DNA of 64,000 nt, taken from assembly GCA_023436485.1 (NCBI GenBank), contig JAEZIU010000142.1:18772-82771 (forward strand), in the 5' to 3' direction. The DNA is from Bacillota bacterium (GTDB taxonomy: Bacteria; Bacillota; Clostridia; Acetivibrionales; DSM-1351). The position numbers and the translations under genes were made by a program. The stretch's first letter is position 1. Each line of letters starts with the position of its first letter. The notes beneath the pieces were generated by a model. That model was given only the letters and a program-made list of their open reading frames with translations. It did not search any database and was not told where the DNA came from. Below, one piece after another: positions 26,701 through 38,300 of this stretch.

Positions 26701-29700
26701 GATGTTTCCGACGAGATTCATGTACGAAATCTCCTCAATAGTATAAAAGAAAAGTATGGTAATATCCATGGGATTATTCATAGTGCCGGTGTTACTGATG
26801 ACAGACTCATTAACGAAAAAAATAAAGAGGATTTTGACGCTATCATCCGACCCAAAGTTTATGGTACTTGGTTACTAAATCACTTTACAAATGCAGAAAA
26901 CCTTGATTTTTTTATAATGTTTTCATCAGTATCATCGATATTGGCTGCTCCCGGGCAAAGTGATTATTCTGCTGCAAATGCATATCTGGATTCCTTTTCC
27001 GACTATAGAAGGGTCAATGGGAAAAAAGCCACGACCATTAACTGGGTTGCATGGAAAGAAATCGGCATGGCTGTAGAAAAGGGATTTACTGCCGATACCA
27101 CTTTTAAGGCAATAACTACAAAAAAAGCCATGGATTGCTTTGATAAGGTGTTTCATAAAGATATCTCAAGAGTATTGATTGGTGAGCTGAATTTTGAGAG
27201 TAATATGGCAGCTTTATTGGAGAAAGCGCCTTTTGACCTTTCTGATGATATAAAACACAAATTAAAGGAATCTGCAAAGCAGCGTGCATTTCTGAAAGAA
27301 CAGAAAGTCTCAAATAATAGGCCGAATGTCAGGCTGAAGGGGAAAGAACCAAACCAATACAGCAAGATTGAGCAGCAAATTGCTGAAGTATGTATGTCTA
27401 TTCTCGGGTTCAAAGAAATTGACATATATGACAATTTCTTTGACTTGGGTGCAGACTCCATTGCACTTTCGCATATGTTTAAAGAGTTGGATAAACATTT
27501 CCCGAATGTGCTAAGCCTGACAAAGGTGTTTGCGTATCCGAGCATTTCAGCTTTAGCAAAGTACCTGAGTGAACAACTGGGCGAATCAGCTGATTCCGAG
27601 GGTTCTCATGATAATCTCATGCTTGAGCAAGAATCGGAATTTAATGAAAACGACAGTATTGCCATAATCGGCATAGGTTCATACTTACCAACAGGCTATA
27701 ATTTGGATGAATTCTGGAATAGCATACGAAATGGTAAAGACCTGATTAGCAATATACCGGAAGCTAGAAAAAAGGATGTTGAAAAATACCTTTCATTTAA
27801 AGGCGAGGATACACGTAATCTTAAATTCTTAGAAGCAGCATATTTGGAGGAAATTGACGGATTCGACTATAAATTCTTCAAATTATCTCCAAAGGAAGCA
27901 TCATTAATGGATCCGAACCAAAGAAAATTCCTTGAGACAGCCTGGGCAGCTATTGAGGATGGAGGCTATGGAGGAAACAAGTTAAAGGGGACAAAAACAG
28001 GTGTATTTGTAGGGTTTTCCAATAACCCGCTTAATAACTATCTGGATATAATTTCAGATGTAGAACCCGGGGAACTTCCAGTTTCATTGACCGGAAACCT
28101 CACATCCATAATCCCCAGCAGAATTTCATATCTCCTTGACCTTAAGGGACCCAGTATGCTCATAGATACTGCATGTTCTTCGTCCTTGACTGCAGTACAC
28201 ACGGCATGTAGAAGTTTAAAGAGCGGAGAGTGTGATACTGCAATAGCAGGTGGAGTAAAAATAAACATAATGCCTTTGGACAATGAAATAAAAATTGGTA
28301 TTGAATCATCTACAGGCCGAACAAGGGCATTTGATGATGATTCTGACGGGACTGGTATAGGAGAAGGAGTAATAAGCTTTTTACTAAAACCTTTAAAGAG
28401 GGCAATCGAGGATAAGGACAACATTTATGCGACAATAAAAGGAAGTGCTGTAAATCAGGATGGAACATCTGTTGGCATTACTGCACCAAATGTTAACGCA
28501 CAAACGGATGTTATCCTCGAAGCGTGGAAAGATTCAAAGATTGATCCTGGGACACTCTCCTATATTGAAGCCCACGGAACAGGTACAAAACTAGGAGATC
28601 CTATTGAAATAGAAGGACTGAATGAAGCTTTTAAGAAGCATACGAAAAAAAGAAATTTCTGTGCCATAAGTACAGTAAAGTCAAATATGGGGCACCTTTA
28701 TGAAGCTTCAGGTATGGCAGGATTATTAAAAGCAGTTTTATCCTTAAAACACAAAGAACTGGCCCCGTCCATTCATTTTGTGAAGCCAAACGATAAGATA
28801 GATTTTATCGATACTGCTCTTTATGTAAATGACAGGTTGACTAAATGGGATGCAAGTACCACTACCAGAAGGTGTGGAGTAAGTTCTTTCGGCTTTAGTG
28901 GCACCAATTGCCATGTTGTCCTTGAAGAAGCTCCTGAAATAAAATATGAATCAATATCCGGTGACAGCAGAGCAGAAATATTAGGCTTGACTGCAAAGAG
29001 TGAAGCCGCATTACATGAATTGGTGAGGAGATATAAGACATCTCTCGAGAATTCTGAACAAATATGTTTAAAAGATATATGCAGCACTGCAAATACGGGA
29101 AGAACCCATCATAATTTCAGACTGGCTATAGTTGCTAAAGATAAAAACGAACTTTTGCGTAAGCTTAATTTTATACTGGAAAACAAGTTTAGCGGATTAG
29201 ACAGGAAGATAGGATTCTACGGAAAACATTTTGTCATCATGTCCGACAAAGAATTTCTTCAGCAGGGCGAGTTAAGACAGAAGGAGAAATTTGAGCTTAC
29301 GACTCAGGCGGGATTACTCACTGAGGAATTGGCAGAGCAGAATATATTTGATAACAGCTTATTGGAGCGTTTATGTGAGCTATATGTCAAGGGAGCTGAC
29401 GTTGACTGGGATATTCTTTATGGGGGAAATAGAGCAGGGAAGAAAGTAAGTTTGCCTTCCTACCCCTTTGAAAAACACAGGTGTTGGATAAATATAGACT
29501 CAGCTGAAAAACGCAACATTAGTGATAATATCAGAGTTATACACCCATTATTGGAAAAGCAAATGGTTGAATCTGTAGACCAGATCATTTTTTCTACTGA
29601 GTTCAGCCCTAAAAAGCATTTTGTTCTATCAGATCACATAATTATGGGAAGCTATGTAATACCCGGGACTACATACATAGAAATGATATATCAAGCGGGC

Positions 29701-32346
29701 AGAAGGTTATCCGATGATGGTCAGATACAGATAAACGATATAACCTTCTATACCCCTGTGGTACTAAGCGAATCTGATACAAGAGAAGTTCAGACAATTG
29801 TTAAATTTAAAGATAGAAGCTTTGAATTTACTATTGTAAGCAATACTGCTGACAGTAACAACGGCACACTTAAAAAGTGGATAAAACATGCAGAGGGTAA
29901 ATTTAGCTTTCATGAGGACAGCTCATTTACATGCCATGACATTAATCAGATTAAAGAAAGATGTTCTTCAGACATACTTGATATTAAACAAAATGAACTT
30001 ACGAAAGGCTTTATTGAGTTCGGGCCAAGATGGCTGAATATCCATAAGCTGTGGGTTGGCAGTGAAACGGCACTTGCCGAATTATCCCTGCCGGATGAAT
30101 TTGTACATGACCTGGAGACCTATTACATCCATCCATGTATGCTTGACATGGCTGCTGCCGCATTTTGCTTTACTTTTGAGAAACGATACCTTCCGTTATC
30201 TTACAAGAGACTGAAGGTTTACGGAAAAATGCCTCATAAGTTTTACAGTTATATTAAAAGCATAAATACAGGGGCAAATGAAGAAGTTGTAAGTTTTGAT
30301 ATAGATTTAATTGATGCCGACGGTAAAGTATTTATCGAGATAACTGAGTTTTCTCTTAAAAAGGTTCATGAGTTTAAAACTCTGGTCAGAGATAATATCT
30401 TTACATATTCAAAATGGATACCTGCAGATACTTCTTCAAGTGATGCCGTGCTAAATAAAGGGCTTACTGTAGTTTTCAGAGACACAGACGGTGTTGGCAA
30501 AAAAATAACTGAAGAAATTAAAGCTATTGGAGTAGACATATTAGAAGTAGTACCCGGACCGGCCTATGAGAAGCTTAGTGATCGTATGTACAAGATAGGC
30601 GGGGCCAAGGAAGACTACGATGAGCTTATAAAAGATTTGAAGGACAAAAAGTTGTCCGGGATATTACATATGCTGACTGCTGATGACAATAACAGTACAT
30701 CGTCATGTGAGGCGACAGATAAAAACTTGAGTAAAGGGTTATACAGCCTGTTTTACCTGACCCAAAGTATGGTGAAATACGGATTAAAAGATAATTTGGA
30801 ATTGATAGTGATATCCAAAAATGCAAACGAGATTACAGGTGAAGAAATAAGTATAAATCCTGAAAATGCAGCGTTATTCGGATTGTCAAAGGTAATATCC
30901 AAAGAGCATCAGGGGATAAGATGCAAATTTGTTGATATTGACAGTAAATCCGGATACGAAACGATTATCAGAGAAGCTGTCCTTAACAAAGACCCTGAGA
31001 ATATCGCTTTCAGAAATAATTCCAAGTATCTGAACAGAATAGAGAGAATGAATATTGAAGAGGTACCTGATAATGTTACGGATATAAGAGAACATGGAGT
31101 ATACCTTATAACCGGAGGCTCAGGAGGGCTGGGACTTGAATTTGCAAAGCACATAGCTGCAAAAGGAAAGAAGGTCAAAATAGCTCTTTTAGGGCGTTCT
31201 GTCTTTCCACTCCGTGAAGAGTGGGAGAATATTCTTGAAAACGGGTGTGACAGCAAGACAGAAAGGCTGATTAGAACAATCCTTGATATTGAATCACAGG
31301 GTTCAAAGGTTATTTATTGCAGTGCTGATATTTCAATATATGCGCAAGCAGAAAAAGCACTGAATGATATAAGGAAGGAATTTGGCCCTATAAATGGAAT
31401 TATTCATGCAGCCGGAGTGGCCGGAAGCGGTTTTGTGTTTATGAAACAAGAAGGCGAACTTCAGAAGGTTATAGGCCCCAAAATTCATGGTACGGTGAAC
31501 TTGGACGGATTGTCAAGGGAGGATAAACTTGACTTCATGATTCTGTTCTCGTCAATTGCATCCTTTTTGGCATATCCGGGTCAAGGCGATTACACTGCAG
31601 CAAGTTTATTCTTAAACTCCTATGCGGCATATAGAAACAGATTGGGCAAAAAGACCATATCAATAAACTGGCCGGCATGGAAGGAAACAGGAATGGCAGT
31701 AGACCATGGTGTTAATACTGATACCGCATTTAAGGCCATATCCACAACTGAAGCACTATACGCTTTTGATGAGGTAATAAATAAGAAGTTATCTGAAATT
31801 ATTATTGGAGAATTGGATTCAGATTACTTCACCAAATTTGGCGAGAGCAGTGTTCTGGCAAATAATCTTATGTCAGCAATTACGAGGAAAAAGAAACATA
31901 ATGCACCGAAAGAAATTGAAAAGAACAAGTCCCTAAGTGTTCAAATTAAGGATAAAAATGTTGAAGAGCTCGATGATATTGAAGTTCTTTTGTCGGGGAT
32001 ATGGGGAAAGGTTTTAGGCATGAATGAAATTGATATCTATGAGAGTTTCTATGAAATGGGAGGAGACTCAATCCTGGCAACACAAATGTTCAAAGAAATT
32101 GACAAGGAGTTTCCGGGGGTTATAGATATTGCTGACATATTCTCATATTCGTCAGTAAGCCAGCTCGCAACATATATTAAAGGCAAAACAGGCAGCAAGC
32201 GTATAGATAATGCTGACGGTAACGAAAATGTAAATTCGACAGAAACCGAAGAAAGTGATATAGAAGATATTCTGGACAAGTTGGTAAAAGGCGAAATTTC
32301 CATGAGTGAAGCTGATGAAGTTATCAAAACCGGAGGTAAAGCATAA
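23791..32346 (+). CDS. Trans-AT polyketide synthase: KS-KR-ACP-KS-DH-KR-ACP
   Basis: The 2851-residue protein has two extension modules and no AT. Module 1: KS1 (about 34-455; Cys 208, His 341, His 381), KR1 (Rossmann loop ITGGIRGIG near 901, Tyr 1059) and ACP1 (Ser 1223 in GADSI), predicted to leave a beta-hydroxyl because no DH is seen between KS and KR. Module 2: KS2 (Cys 1462), DH2 with HIIMGSYVIP (His 1949) and an LDM segment for the second catalytic Asp, KR2 (ITGGSGGLG near 2442, Tyr 2601) and ACP2 (Ser 2760 in GGDSI), predicted to give an alkene. The tail DIEDILDKLVKGEIS looks like a docking element for the next protein. AAAGGTGG precedes the ATG. It should receive the acyl chain from the FAAL-ACP protein. 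Confidence 0.93.
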   Translation: MGVNLSELSSFDLDKVNNEIEQKSLTYDDSIGTDIAIIGISANLPEANDVSEYWNNLRDGKDNIIEFPEARQVDIEKYLNSLGSDTGDVEFFQAAFLNEIDKFDYRFFRLTPSEASLMSPVQRLFLETTYKTIEDAGYGGSKIIGSKTGVFVGCIGDAEEDTYADILSQSDSAQNPSAFTGNLTSMIPSRISYFLDLKGPSMVVDTACSSSLVAIHLACQAIRNGECDMALAGGIKLFLVPVKNRIKLAINSSNYRSKAFDDSSDGIGVGEGSAAVMLKPLSKALRDRDNIYAVIKGSAINQDGNSIGITAPNVAEQANVIAKAWKNARINPETISYIEAHGTGTNIGDPIEIEGIKRAFSRFTKKKQFCAIGSVKTNIGHLNEAAGIAGLIKLVLCLKYGEIPPSIHFNLPNRKIDFEESPVYVNDRLAKWDANGELRRGGISSFGFSGTNCHVVLEEAPAIRHANEVKSSGLFAMTISAKSEGALDKLLAAYNSFLDKNPNIDIRDLCYTASLGREHHNHRVAIIAQDLLSLKESISELCSNGVSKSNYGNVFFNTFKVIRGVRSTESDVGLTEEKLEGMNRLAHFKLEEFVRTNKSDKALLSEICSLYSSGADIDWSFLYEKERPRTISLPTYVFDKERCWCEIQEVAAQNGKYDSQKSFYNIVWKQKPLLNEEKGDAPQTIVILRSSENSYTNFEDKLRNSSARIVSVTLGDSFKQINNNKYITDISENSFNLLFDKIKESKSIQIVHLLAAEINEGAKTTDELQRNLEHGLYSLFYIAKAFKGYESIDSTSILIAAGNINKIVDNDNIIIPENATISGLAKVINREFTNISCRLIDIDAGFSEDDLVGELHLRSGEQQVAYRKGNRYAESFTQFDTENSGNSEVKVRENGVYLITGGIRGIGYEVAKYLVNEAKVNIILVNRSKIPQRDTWDTISANNENKKLLEKISAIKSLEKTGSTVEYYSADVSDEIHVRNLLNSIKEKYGNIHGIIHSAGVTDDRLINEKNKEDFDAIIRPKVYGTWLLNHFTNAENLDFFIMFSSVSSILAAPGQSDYSAANAYLDSFSDYRRVNGKKATTINWVAWKEIGMAVEKGFTADTTFKAITTKKAMDCFDKVFHKDISRVLIGELNFESNMAALLEKAPFDLSDDIKHKLKESAKQRAFLKEQKVSNNRPNVRLKGKEPNQYSKIEQQIAEVCMSILGFKEIDIYDNFFDLGADSIALSHMFKELDKHFPNVLSLTKVFAYPSISALAKYLSEQLGESADSEGSHDNLMLEQESEFNENDSIAIIGIGSYLPTGYNLDEFWNSIRNGKDLISNIPEARKKDVEKYLSFKGEDTRNLKFLEAAYLEEIDGFDYKFFKLSPKEASLMDPNQRKFLETAWAAIEDGGYGGNKLKGTKTGVFVGFSNNPLNNYLDIISDVEPGELPVSLTGNLTSIIPSRISYLLDLKGPSMLIDTACSSSLTAVHTACRSLKSGECDTAIAGGVKINIMPLDNEIKIGIESSTGRTRAFDDDSDGTGIGEGVISFLLKPLKRAIEDKDNIYATIKGSAVNQDGTSVGITAPNVNAQTDVILEAWKDSKIDPGTLSYIEAHGTGTKLGDPIEIEGLNEAFKKHTKKRNFCAISTVKSNMGHLYEASGMAGLLKAVLSLKHKELAPSIHFVKPNDKIDFIDTALYVNDRLTKWDASTTTRRCGVSSFGFSGTNCHVVLEEAPEIKYESISGDSRAEILGLTAKSEAALHELVRRYKTSLENSEQICLKDICSTANTGRTHHNFRLAIVAKDKNELLRKLNFILENKFSGLDRKIGFYGKHFVIMSDKEFLQQGELRQKEKFELTTQAGLLTEELAEQNIFDNSLLERLCELYVKGADVDWDILYGGNRAGKKVSLPSYPFEKHRCWINIDSAEKRNISDNIRVIHPLLEKQMVESVDQIIFSTEFSPKKHFVLSDHIIMGSYVIPGTTYIEMIYQAGRRLSDDGQIQINDITFYTPVVLSESDTREVQTIVKFKDRSFEFTIVSNTADSNNGTLKKWIKHAEGKFSFHEDSSFTCHDINQIKERCSSDILDIKQNELTKGFIEFGPRWLNIHKLWVGSETALAELSLPDEFVHDLETYYIHPCMLDMAAAAFCFTFEKRYLPLSYKRLKVYGKMPHKFYSYIKSINTGANEEVVSFDIDLIDADGKVFIEITEFSLKKVHEFKTLVRDNIFTYSKWIPADTSSSDAVLNKGLTVVFRDTDGVGKKITEEIKAIGVDILEVVPGPAYEKLSDRMYKIGGAKEDYDELIKDLKDKKLSGILHMLTADDNNSTSSCEATDKNLSKGLYSLFYLTQSMVKYGLKDNLELIVISKNANEITGEEISINPENAALFGLSKVISKEHQGIRCKFVDIDSKSGYETIIREAVLNKDPENIAFRNNSKYLNRIERMNIEEVPDNVTDIREHGVYLITGGSGGLGLEFAKHIAAKGKKVKIALLGRSVFPLREEWENILENGCDSKTERLIRTILDIESQGSKVIYCSADISIYAQAEKALNDIRKEFGPINGIIHAAGVAGSGFVFMKQEGELQKVIGPKIHGTVNLDGLSREDKLDFMILFSSIASFLAYPGQGDYTAASLFLNSYAAYRNRLGKKTISINWPAWKETGMAVDHGVNTDTAFKAISTTEALYAFDEVINKKLSEIIIGELDSDYFTKFGESSVLANNLMSAITRKKKHNAPKEIEKNKSLSVQIKDKNVEELDDIEVLLSGIWGKVLGMNEIDIYESFYEMGGDSILATQMFKEIDKEFPGVIDIADIFSYSSVSQLATYIKGKTGSKRIDNADGNENVNSTETEESDIEDILDKLVKGEISMSEADEVIKTGGKA

Positions 32347-32347
32347 A

Positions 32348-35300
32348 GTGGAAAAAATTAAGAAATATATATATGAGCAGGTAATATCTCAGAAGATATC
32401 AAAAAATGAAGCTGCATTGATGTTAAAGGAGCTATATGAAAACCAAGGGGACAACAATAAGGATATAGCTGTTATAGGTATGGATTGCAGGCTTCCAAAA
32501 GCAAATAACGCCAATGAATTCTGGGACAACTTGATCAACGGTATAGATTGTATTGGAGATATTCCAGAAAACCGAAGAGAAGACATTGAAAGTTATTTTA
32601 AAAACAAGGGTAACTTTACAAGTGAGGATTTTATTAAACAAGGATATATAAATGATATATCAGGTTTTGACCCTGCATTTTTCAATATTTCTCCTGCAGA
32701 GGCAAATATGATGGACCCTGTTCAGAGATTGTTTTTAATGGTTGTGTGGGGTGCTTTAGAAGATGCTGGAATAAATTTTTCAAAAATAAGCGGGTCAAAA
32801 ACGGGTGTCTTTGTAGGAAAGGCTCATTTGAATGAACCGCTTTATAAGGACTTTATCGATGATTTTGATATGATAGCATTTAACGGCTCGGCTACGGGGA
32901 TCTTATCCAGTCGAATATCATACTTACTGAATCTGAATGGCCCAAGTCTTGTGATTGATACAGCGTGCTCATCCAGTCTGGTGGCATTGCATACTGCTTG
33001 CCAGTCTTTGATAAATAATGACTGCGAAGTAGCTATAGCCGGTGGAGTAAGGGTAATGCTTCTGCCTGTTAAGGATAACAAGCTTGAAGCTCTTGAATCT
33101 CCTGATTGCAAATTAAGACCCTTTGACAACGAAGCAAATGGAACCGTTTGGGGTGAAGGTGTAAGTGCTGTTGTCTTAAAACCATTGTCAAAAGCAATTA
33201 AGGATAGGGACAATATATATGCTGTAATAAAAGGCAGCGCATGTAACAACGATGGTGCGTCAAATGGGATTTCGGCACCCAATGCCTATGCTCAGGAAAA
33301 ACTGATTGCGGATTTATGGGAGAAGAAAAAAATCAATCCCGAAAGCATATCCTATATTGAAGCTCACGGTACGGGAACTGCTTTGGGCGATCCAATCGAA
33401 ATAAAAGGGATTACAAACGCATTCAGAAGGTATACCAACAAGAAGCAGATATGTGCTATCGGAACTGCTAAGGGTAATATCGGACACTTGGTAGCTTCAT
33501 CGGGACTGGCAGGTTTAATTAAGGTATTGATGGCAATGAAGCATAAAAAAATACCTCCCACAATCAATTTTAATGAACCGAATGCCTATATAAATTTCAT
33601 AGAGTCTCCTGTTTACTTTAATGACAGGACAATTGAGTGGAAAGATGACGAAAGGCCATTAAGAGCAAGCGTAAGTTCATTTGGAATTAGCGGTACAAAC
33701 AGTTATGTAATTGTTGAAGAACCTCCCAAACCTCAGGGGAAGAGCAATATAGCGGTTAGTAAGGATTTGATATTCACTTTATCCGCTAAAAGCAGTACAT
33801 CATTAAAAAACCTAATAAGTAAATATGTTGATTTTCTTAAGGATGAGACAGGCTATGATTTAGAGGATGTTTGTTTTACTGTGAATATAGGCAGAGTTCA
33901 CCACAATCACAGAGTTGCAATAGTAGGAAACAGCATTGCTGAATTGAAAGGCAAACTTGCTATTTTAAACAAGGGCGACCTGAGAAGTGTCCCAAGCGAG
34001 AACATATATTGTGGTGATTTCAGGCTGGTTTCAGATACAAAAAGGGAAAAAACAGATGGGCTTATTACAAAGTCTGACAAGAAGAAACTTGATGAGCTGT
34101 CCAAAAGCAAAACTTTGGAATATGTTGATTGCGGGAAGAATGAAAGTAGCCTTTTAAACGATTTATGCGATTTATACGTCAGCGGTGCAGATATTCCATG
34201 GGACAACTTGTTTGCAGAGTCTGAAGCAAGAAAGATAAGTTTGCCCAAATATCAATTTGAACTCAAAAGGTGCTGGCCTGAAAACAGGGGCAATTCTGTA
34301 ATAGAGGCAAAGTATACAAAGAGTACTCCCGGCACAGGGATGGTTCATTGGGAAAGCGATGAGATACACCCGTTGCTGGGAAGACTCTATCTTAGAACTT
34401 TGAACCAAGACATATACATAAATGACCTTAATCCTTCTTTGAAATGGGTAATTGGAGAACATAAAGTTGCAGGGAATTTTGCAATGCCCGGTGTTTCCTT
34501 TATTGAGATGGCATTATGCATAGGAAGAAAATACTTTGACACAAAGTATATCCGATTAGCTGATATGGCAGTCATATTCCCGCTCATGCTTAGGGAAGGG
34601 GAAACTAAGAGGGTACAAACAATAGTAAATAGGCTGAACGGTTATCTGGAGTTTGCTGTTGTTGGGGAAACAGAAGATGCTGATAACAGTAACGGCTTCA
34701 TTGAGTATGTTCAAGGAAAGATATATCCTCTGGAACAAAAGGCTGAGAAGAAACTGGATATTGTTTTACTGACAGAGGGAATGAACAAATTGGGTAAAAT
34801 CAATCCTAATAACTATACACAAGGATTTATTCAGTTTGGGAGTAGATGGACTGATTGTGTTGCACTGAGCACGGGCAAAACATCTGCAACTGTGGAGTTA
34901 GCTTTACCTGAGAAATTTGCTGAAGACTTAGAGGAATACTACCTCCATCCTGCATTACTTGATATGGCCTTAAATGCTTTGGCTTTGACTGTAAAGGAAA
35001 GGTATCTTCCTTTTGCGTATAAGAATATTAATATTTATGGGCCTACACCTTCCAAATTCTACAGCTATATTCATAACTTTAAGGATAGTGATCAGCGGCA
35101 GGAAATGAAGTCCTACAATATTGACTTTATCGATAGCCAAGGTAACGTTTTTGCTGAAATTGAAGAGTATACCATCAAAAAGGCTAATAATATTGCAAAT
35201 ATGGAAGCTGATACCCCTATGTTTTACAATACAAAGTGGGTGCAAAAAGACTTTGTTTTGAATGAAGCTCCCGTAACACCCGGGAAAGCTATTGTATTTA

Positions 35301-38300
35301 AGGACAACCATGGACTTGGTGACGATTTGGTACAAGAGCTGAAAAACAGCGGGTGGCAGGTTATTGAGGTCGGACTCGGCACTCAATATACAAAAACTGA
35401 TAATAACAGATATGAAATATCTGTAGACGAAAGCGATCATATAGCCTTTTTAAACGAAGCTAATCTTGATGGTCTTACACATGTATTCCACTTATTTACG
35501 GCAAACGATATCCAGGAGGTTGAAGATACTGTCACTCTTACATATAACCTCGAAAAGAGTGTTTACAGCTTGTTTTCACTCACAAAGCATTTAATTGTCA
35601 ATGCACAGAAAAAGAAGCTGGATATATACATAATTTCTAAAAATGTCAACCCGGTAACGGGAAATGAAAAATTCCTGCAACCGCAGTATGCATGTATATT
35701 CGGCTTAGCTAAGGTTATTAATAATGAGTATCCTGATTTCAGATGTAAAAGCATTGATAGTGACGGCAGCATATCGGCTAAGGACATTACATCAATAATC
35801 GGGTGTTCCGATATTGAAGCTCAAGTTGCATTCAGAGATAGGGCTTTCTACACAGAAGAGATTCGGCCAATGAGAACGGATGCTATACCTGAGGAAAGGG
35901 TGGAAATCAGTTCCGATGGTGTATATGTAATTACCGGAGGTACCGGGGGAATAGGTCTGGAAATATGCAGATATCTTGCTACCTGTTGTAAGGTGAACCT
36001 TGCACTGGTAAACAGGTCTTCTTTGCCTGAACGTGAACTGTGGGATGAAATACTCCAAAAGAATGAGGACTCACGGCTATGCAATATATTAGAGAAGCTT
36101 AGAGCCATTGAATTACTGGGCTCTCAAATTATTTGCTACAGCGCTGACGTAAGTGAATATGAGCAAATGAAAGCTGTACTGGAGGATTTAAGAAGAAAGT
36201 TCGGACGAATCAGAGGAATAGTACATAGTGCCGGTATCGCGGGTCAGGGTCTGTTGATGAATAAAGACTTATGTACCTTCAAAAACGTAATTAAGCCAAA
36301 GGTGTACGGTGCGTGGATTCTGGATAAATTGACTGAAAATGAACAGCTTGATATGTTCGTTCTGTTCTCTTCTATTGCGTCATTTGTTGCATACCCGGGA
36401 CAAGGAGACTATACGGCAGCTAACTCATTTTTGGATGCATTTTCCACCTATTGCACCAAAAAAGGAAGAAAAATGCTTTCAATTAACTGGCCTGCGTGGA
36501 GTGAAACAGGTATGGCAGTAAGTCACGGTGTAAATATTGATATGATGTTTAAGCCAATATCTACCGAGGATGCCATAAATGCATTTGGAAAGATAATTCA
36601 TAAATCTGTCGATAGAGCAATAATAGGTGAATTGGATTATGAAAGCTCTATGTTTGAAAAGCTTCAAATCGGTTTATCTAAAAGTATCAGAGGTATAATC
36701 AACAAACACAAAAACAGTTTAATCTCAAACCAAAAAAACATTGGCACTTTGGCTGATGTTGTTCTTAAAGGACGTAAAGATAACGATTATACTCAGGCAG
36801 AAATCAAGGTTGCAAAGATATGGGGAAATATATTCGGACTGCAGGAAGTCAATATATTTGACAATTTCTACGATTTGGGCGGAGACTCCGTCTTTGCAAT
36901 GAAATTAGTAAATAGTTTAAACAAGCATTTAAATATAAACCTAAGTATTGTAGACGTGCTTAATTATCAAAGTGTGAATGACTTGGGGGCTTACCTTGAT
37001 GAAAAAGGGCTCAGTAATGATAGTACGATTGAATTAAATGATGTAGCTGTTTTAAAGCATGCTGACGATAAAGAGTTTTATCCTGTAACATCGCAGCAAA
37101 AGGCTATTTATCTTTTATACCAGAGGTTGCCTGAGAACATTAGTTATAACACCCCTATAATAATTAATATCGAAGGGAACCCGGATATAGGCCAATTTGA
37201 ACAAATATTCAGGCAGTTGGTTCTTAGACATGAATGTTTAAGGACATCCTTCCATATGCATAAGGGAGTACCCGTATTTAAAGTCCATGATGACGTAACA
37301 TTTGACATTAAATATTCCGAGGCTGTGGGCACAGCTGTTGAGGAGATAATAAATTCCTTTATACGGCCATATTGCCTGGAAGAACCTACTTTACCGAGAG
37401 TAGAGATTGTTAAGACAGGTCATGAGAACTACCTTCTTATGTTAGATGTTCACCATATAATCGCAGATAGAACTTCGGTAGGGATTATGCTCAATGACTT
37501 TTTCAATTTGCTTAAAAGTAATCCATTGACTGAGATTGCTGCCCAGTATAAAGACTATGCCGAATGGCAATACAGCTATTACAATTCGGAAGCAATAAAA
37601 AAGACTGAAGAGTATTGGCTTGATGTTTTCAAGGGAGAAATCCCACTGTTAGATATTCCTACAGATTATAAAAGACCTCCGATACTATCTTATGAAGGCG
37701 AAAGTGTTAAATTTTCATTGGATGAGAAGTTGTGTGACTCTCTTAACTGCATAGCGTCAACTGCTAATACAACTATTAATATGATCTTGACTTCCGCATT
37801 CTATATTCTGCTTAATAAGCTAACATCTCAGGAGGACATAGTTATAGGCTGTAATGTAATGGGGAGAACCCATGAGGATATTCAGAACACGATGGGGATG
37901 TATGTAAATACTATTCCTGTAAGAAGTTGTATTAATGGCAATATGCCGTTTAAAACATATTTGGATAATGTTAAGAACAGCTGTCTGTTAGCATATGACA
38001 ATCAAAACTATCCGATTGATGTTCTTCTGGAGAAACTTGATTTTAAGAGAATCCAAAACAGAAACCCGCTGTTTGACGTTTGCTTCAATATGATGAACAT
38101 TCCTGACAGCATTGATTCTAAAAAGGAAATTTCATTGCAGGGACTTGTTATAAAGCCTGTAGATTTTGAAAATAAGACTGCAAAATTTGATATCACTCTT
38201 AGTGCATCTTTATCAGGAAATAAGGTTGAGATGTTCATGGAGTACAGGACATGCCTGTTCCAAAGGAATACGATAGAAAACTTTATCAAGTATTACATTG

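Noticed and set aside
27153..27545. 130-aa open frame on the minus strand.
   Set aside because: It lies inside the first PKS gene, opposite its KR-ACP region, with no ribosome binding site and no recognisable motif. Other minus-strand frames in the window are the same kind of shadow.
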